A stretch of 64,000 nt of DNA from Alicyclobacillus tolerans (GTDB lineage: Bacteria > Bacillota > Bacilli > Alicyclobacillales > Alicyclobacillaceae), in contig NZ_JAJFNK010000008.1 in NCBI RefSeq assembly GCF_021739485.1, forward strand, positions 1 to 64,000. Direction: 5' to 3'. Each line of letters begins with the position of its first letter. The stretch's first letter is position 1. The translations under genes were made by a program, and so were the position numbers. Below the pieces are notes generated by a model. The model made no database searches and was not told the origin of the DNA. It saw only the letters and a program-made list of their open reading frames with translations. Shown one piece after another: positions 63,351-64,000 of the stretch.

Positions 63351-64000
63351 ATGAATGTAGATTTTATTGACGCGCTGGAACAATTGGAGCGAGAAAAGGG
63401 CATTGACAAAGATACCTTGATTGAAGCTATTGAGGCCGCGCTGATCTCTGGGTATAAGCGTAATTTTAATTCCGCAGCCAACGTTCGAGTGCAGATACGC
63501 CGGGATACTGGGGAGGTTACGGTATTCGCCAGAAAGACGGTTGTGGAAGAACCTTCAGATACCCGGTTGGAGATATCCTTGGATGCTGCTTTGGACATGA
63601 ATCCGACGTACCGGGTCGGCGACGTCGTGGAAATTGAGGTGACTCCGCGCGACTTTGGACGCATCGCGGCTCAGACGGCGAAACAGGTCGTGACACAGCG
63701 CATTCGTGAAGCTGAACGTTCCATAATTTATAGCAAATTTGTGGATCGCGCGGAAGACATTGTGACAGGTGTCGTGCAGCGGCAAGATGCGCGGATGACC
63801 TATATCGATCTCGGTCAAACCGAAGCGGTGTTGCCGCTGGCTGAACAGATGCCCACGGATAAGTTTAAGCCCGGAGACCGCATCAAGGCGTTCATCACTC
63901 GAGTGGAGCGAACCACGAAGGGCCCGCAAGTGGTGCTTTCGCGAACTCATCCTGGGCTTTTAAAACGACTGTTTGAACTTGAGGTTCCGGAAATCTTTGA
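63351..64000 (+). CDS. nusA: Transcription factor NusA (5' part, cut by window end)
   Basis: About 216 codons are visible. The N-terminal RNAP-binding domain starts MNVDFIDALEQLEREKGIDKD, then comes EIEVTPRDFGRIAAQTAKQVVTQRIREAER, followed by the start of the S1 domain (VTGVVQRQDARMTYIDLGQTEAVLPLAEQ) and THPGLLKRLFELEVPEIF leading into KH1. No stop is reached. ATG after AAAGGGGG. Confidence 0.97.
   Translation, partial: MNVDFIDALEQLEREKGIDKDTLIEAIEAALISGYKRNFNSAANVRVQIRRDTGEVTVFARKTVVEEPSDTRLEISLDAALDMNPTYRVGDVVEIEVTPRDFGRIAAQTAKQVVTQRIREAERSIIYSKFVDRAEDIVTGVVQRQDARMTYIDLGQTEAVLPLAEQMPTDKFKPGDRIKAFITRVERTTKGPQVVLSRTHPGLLKRLFELEVPEIF

Overview
The window looks like a chromosomal segment of a moderately GC-rich, motile, Gram-positive Firmicute. 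The best guess is the Alicyclobacillaceae (Alicyclobacillus-like), by inference. The evidence is the Bacillus-type gene order (rplS-rbgA-rnhB-ylqG-ylqH, sucCD-dprA-topA-trmFO-xerC-hslVU-flagella, rpsB-tsf-pyrH-frr-uppS-cdsA-dxr-rseP-proS), FliY/CheC/CheD chemotaxis proteins, strong AGGAGG ribosome binding sites with many GTG and TTG starts, a lipoprotein, and a ydaO-type c-di-AMP riboswitch.

Layout. 1-8.1 kb: the 3' end of a 5S rRNA with its terminator, then an accessory block. This holds an RluA-type pseudouridine synthase, two hotdog thioesterases, an M23 peptidase, a coiled-coil protein and small proteins. It also holds an unrecognised membrane-protein/lipoprotein pair behind a long structured leader, and a c-di-AMP riboswitch followed by a 49-residue ORF. 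8.2-24.7 kb: housekeeping genes (rplS, rbgA, rnhB, ylqG/ylqH, yraN, comM on the opposite strand, sucCD, dprA, topA, trmFO, xerC, hslVU). 24.8-49.5 kb: an almost uninterrupted flagellar/chemotaxis cluster of 31 genes from flgB to a swrB-like gene. 49.5-58.3 kb: translation, pyrimidine, isoprenoid and envelope genes (rpsB to proS). 58.4-64 kb: pheA, then tdk and typA on the minus strand, then rimP and the start of nusA.

How the genes work together. The flagellar cluster supplies rod and hook (FlgB, FlgC, FlgD, FlgE, FliE), MS ring and switch (FliF, FliG, FliM, FliY), the export gate and ATPase (FlhA, FlhB, FliO, FliP, FliQ, FliR, FliH, FliI, FliJ), length control (FliK), placement (FlhF, FlhG) and signalling (CheY, CheB, CheW, CheC, CheD). 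Compared with the Bacillus subtilis order, cheA and sigD are missing from the cluster, CheB is reduced to its methylesterase domain, codY is missing between hslU and flgB, and polC is missing between proS and rimP.

The most promising leads are the c-di-AMP riboswitch with its tiny ORF and RBS-sequestering hairpin (7.7-8.1 kb), the unassigned structured leader RNA (4.9-5.2 kb), two flagellar genes that seem to start at AUU (fliK, cheB), and the rewired chemotaxis gene set.
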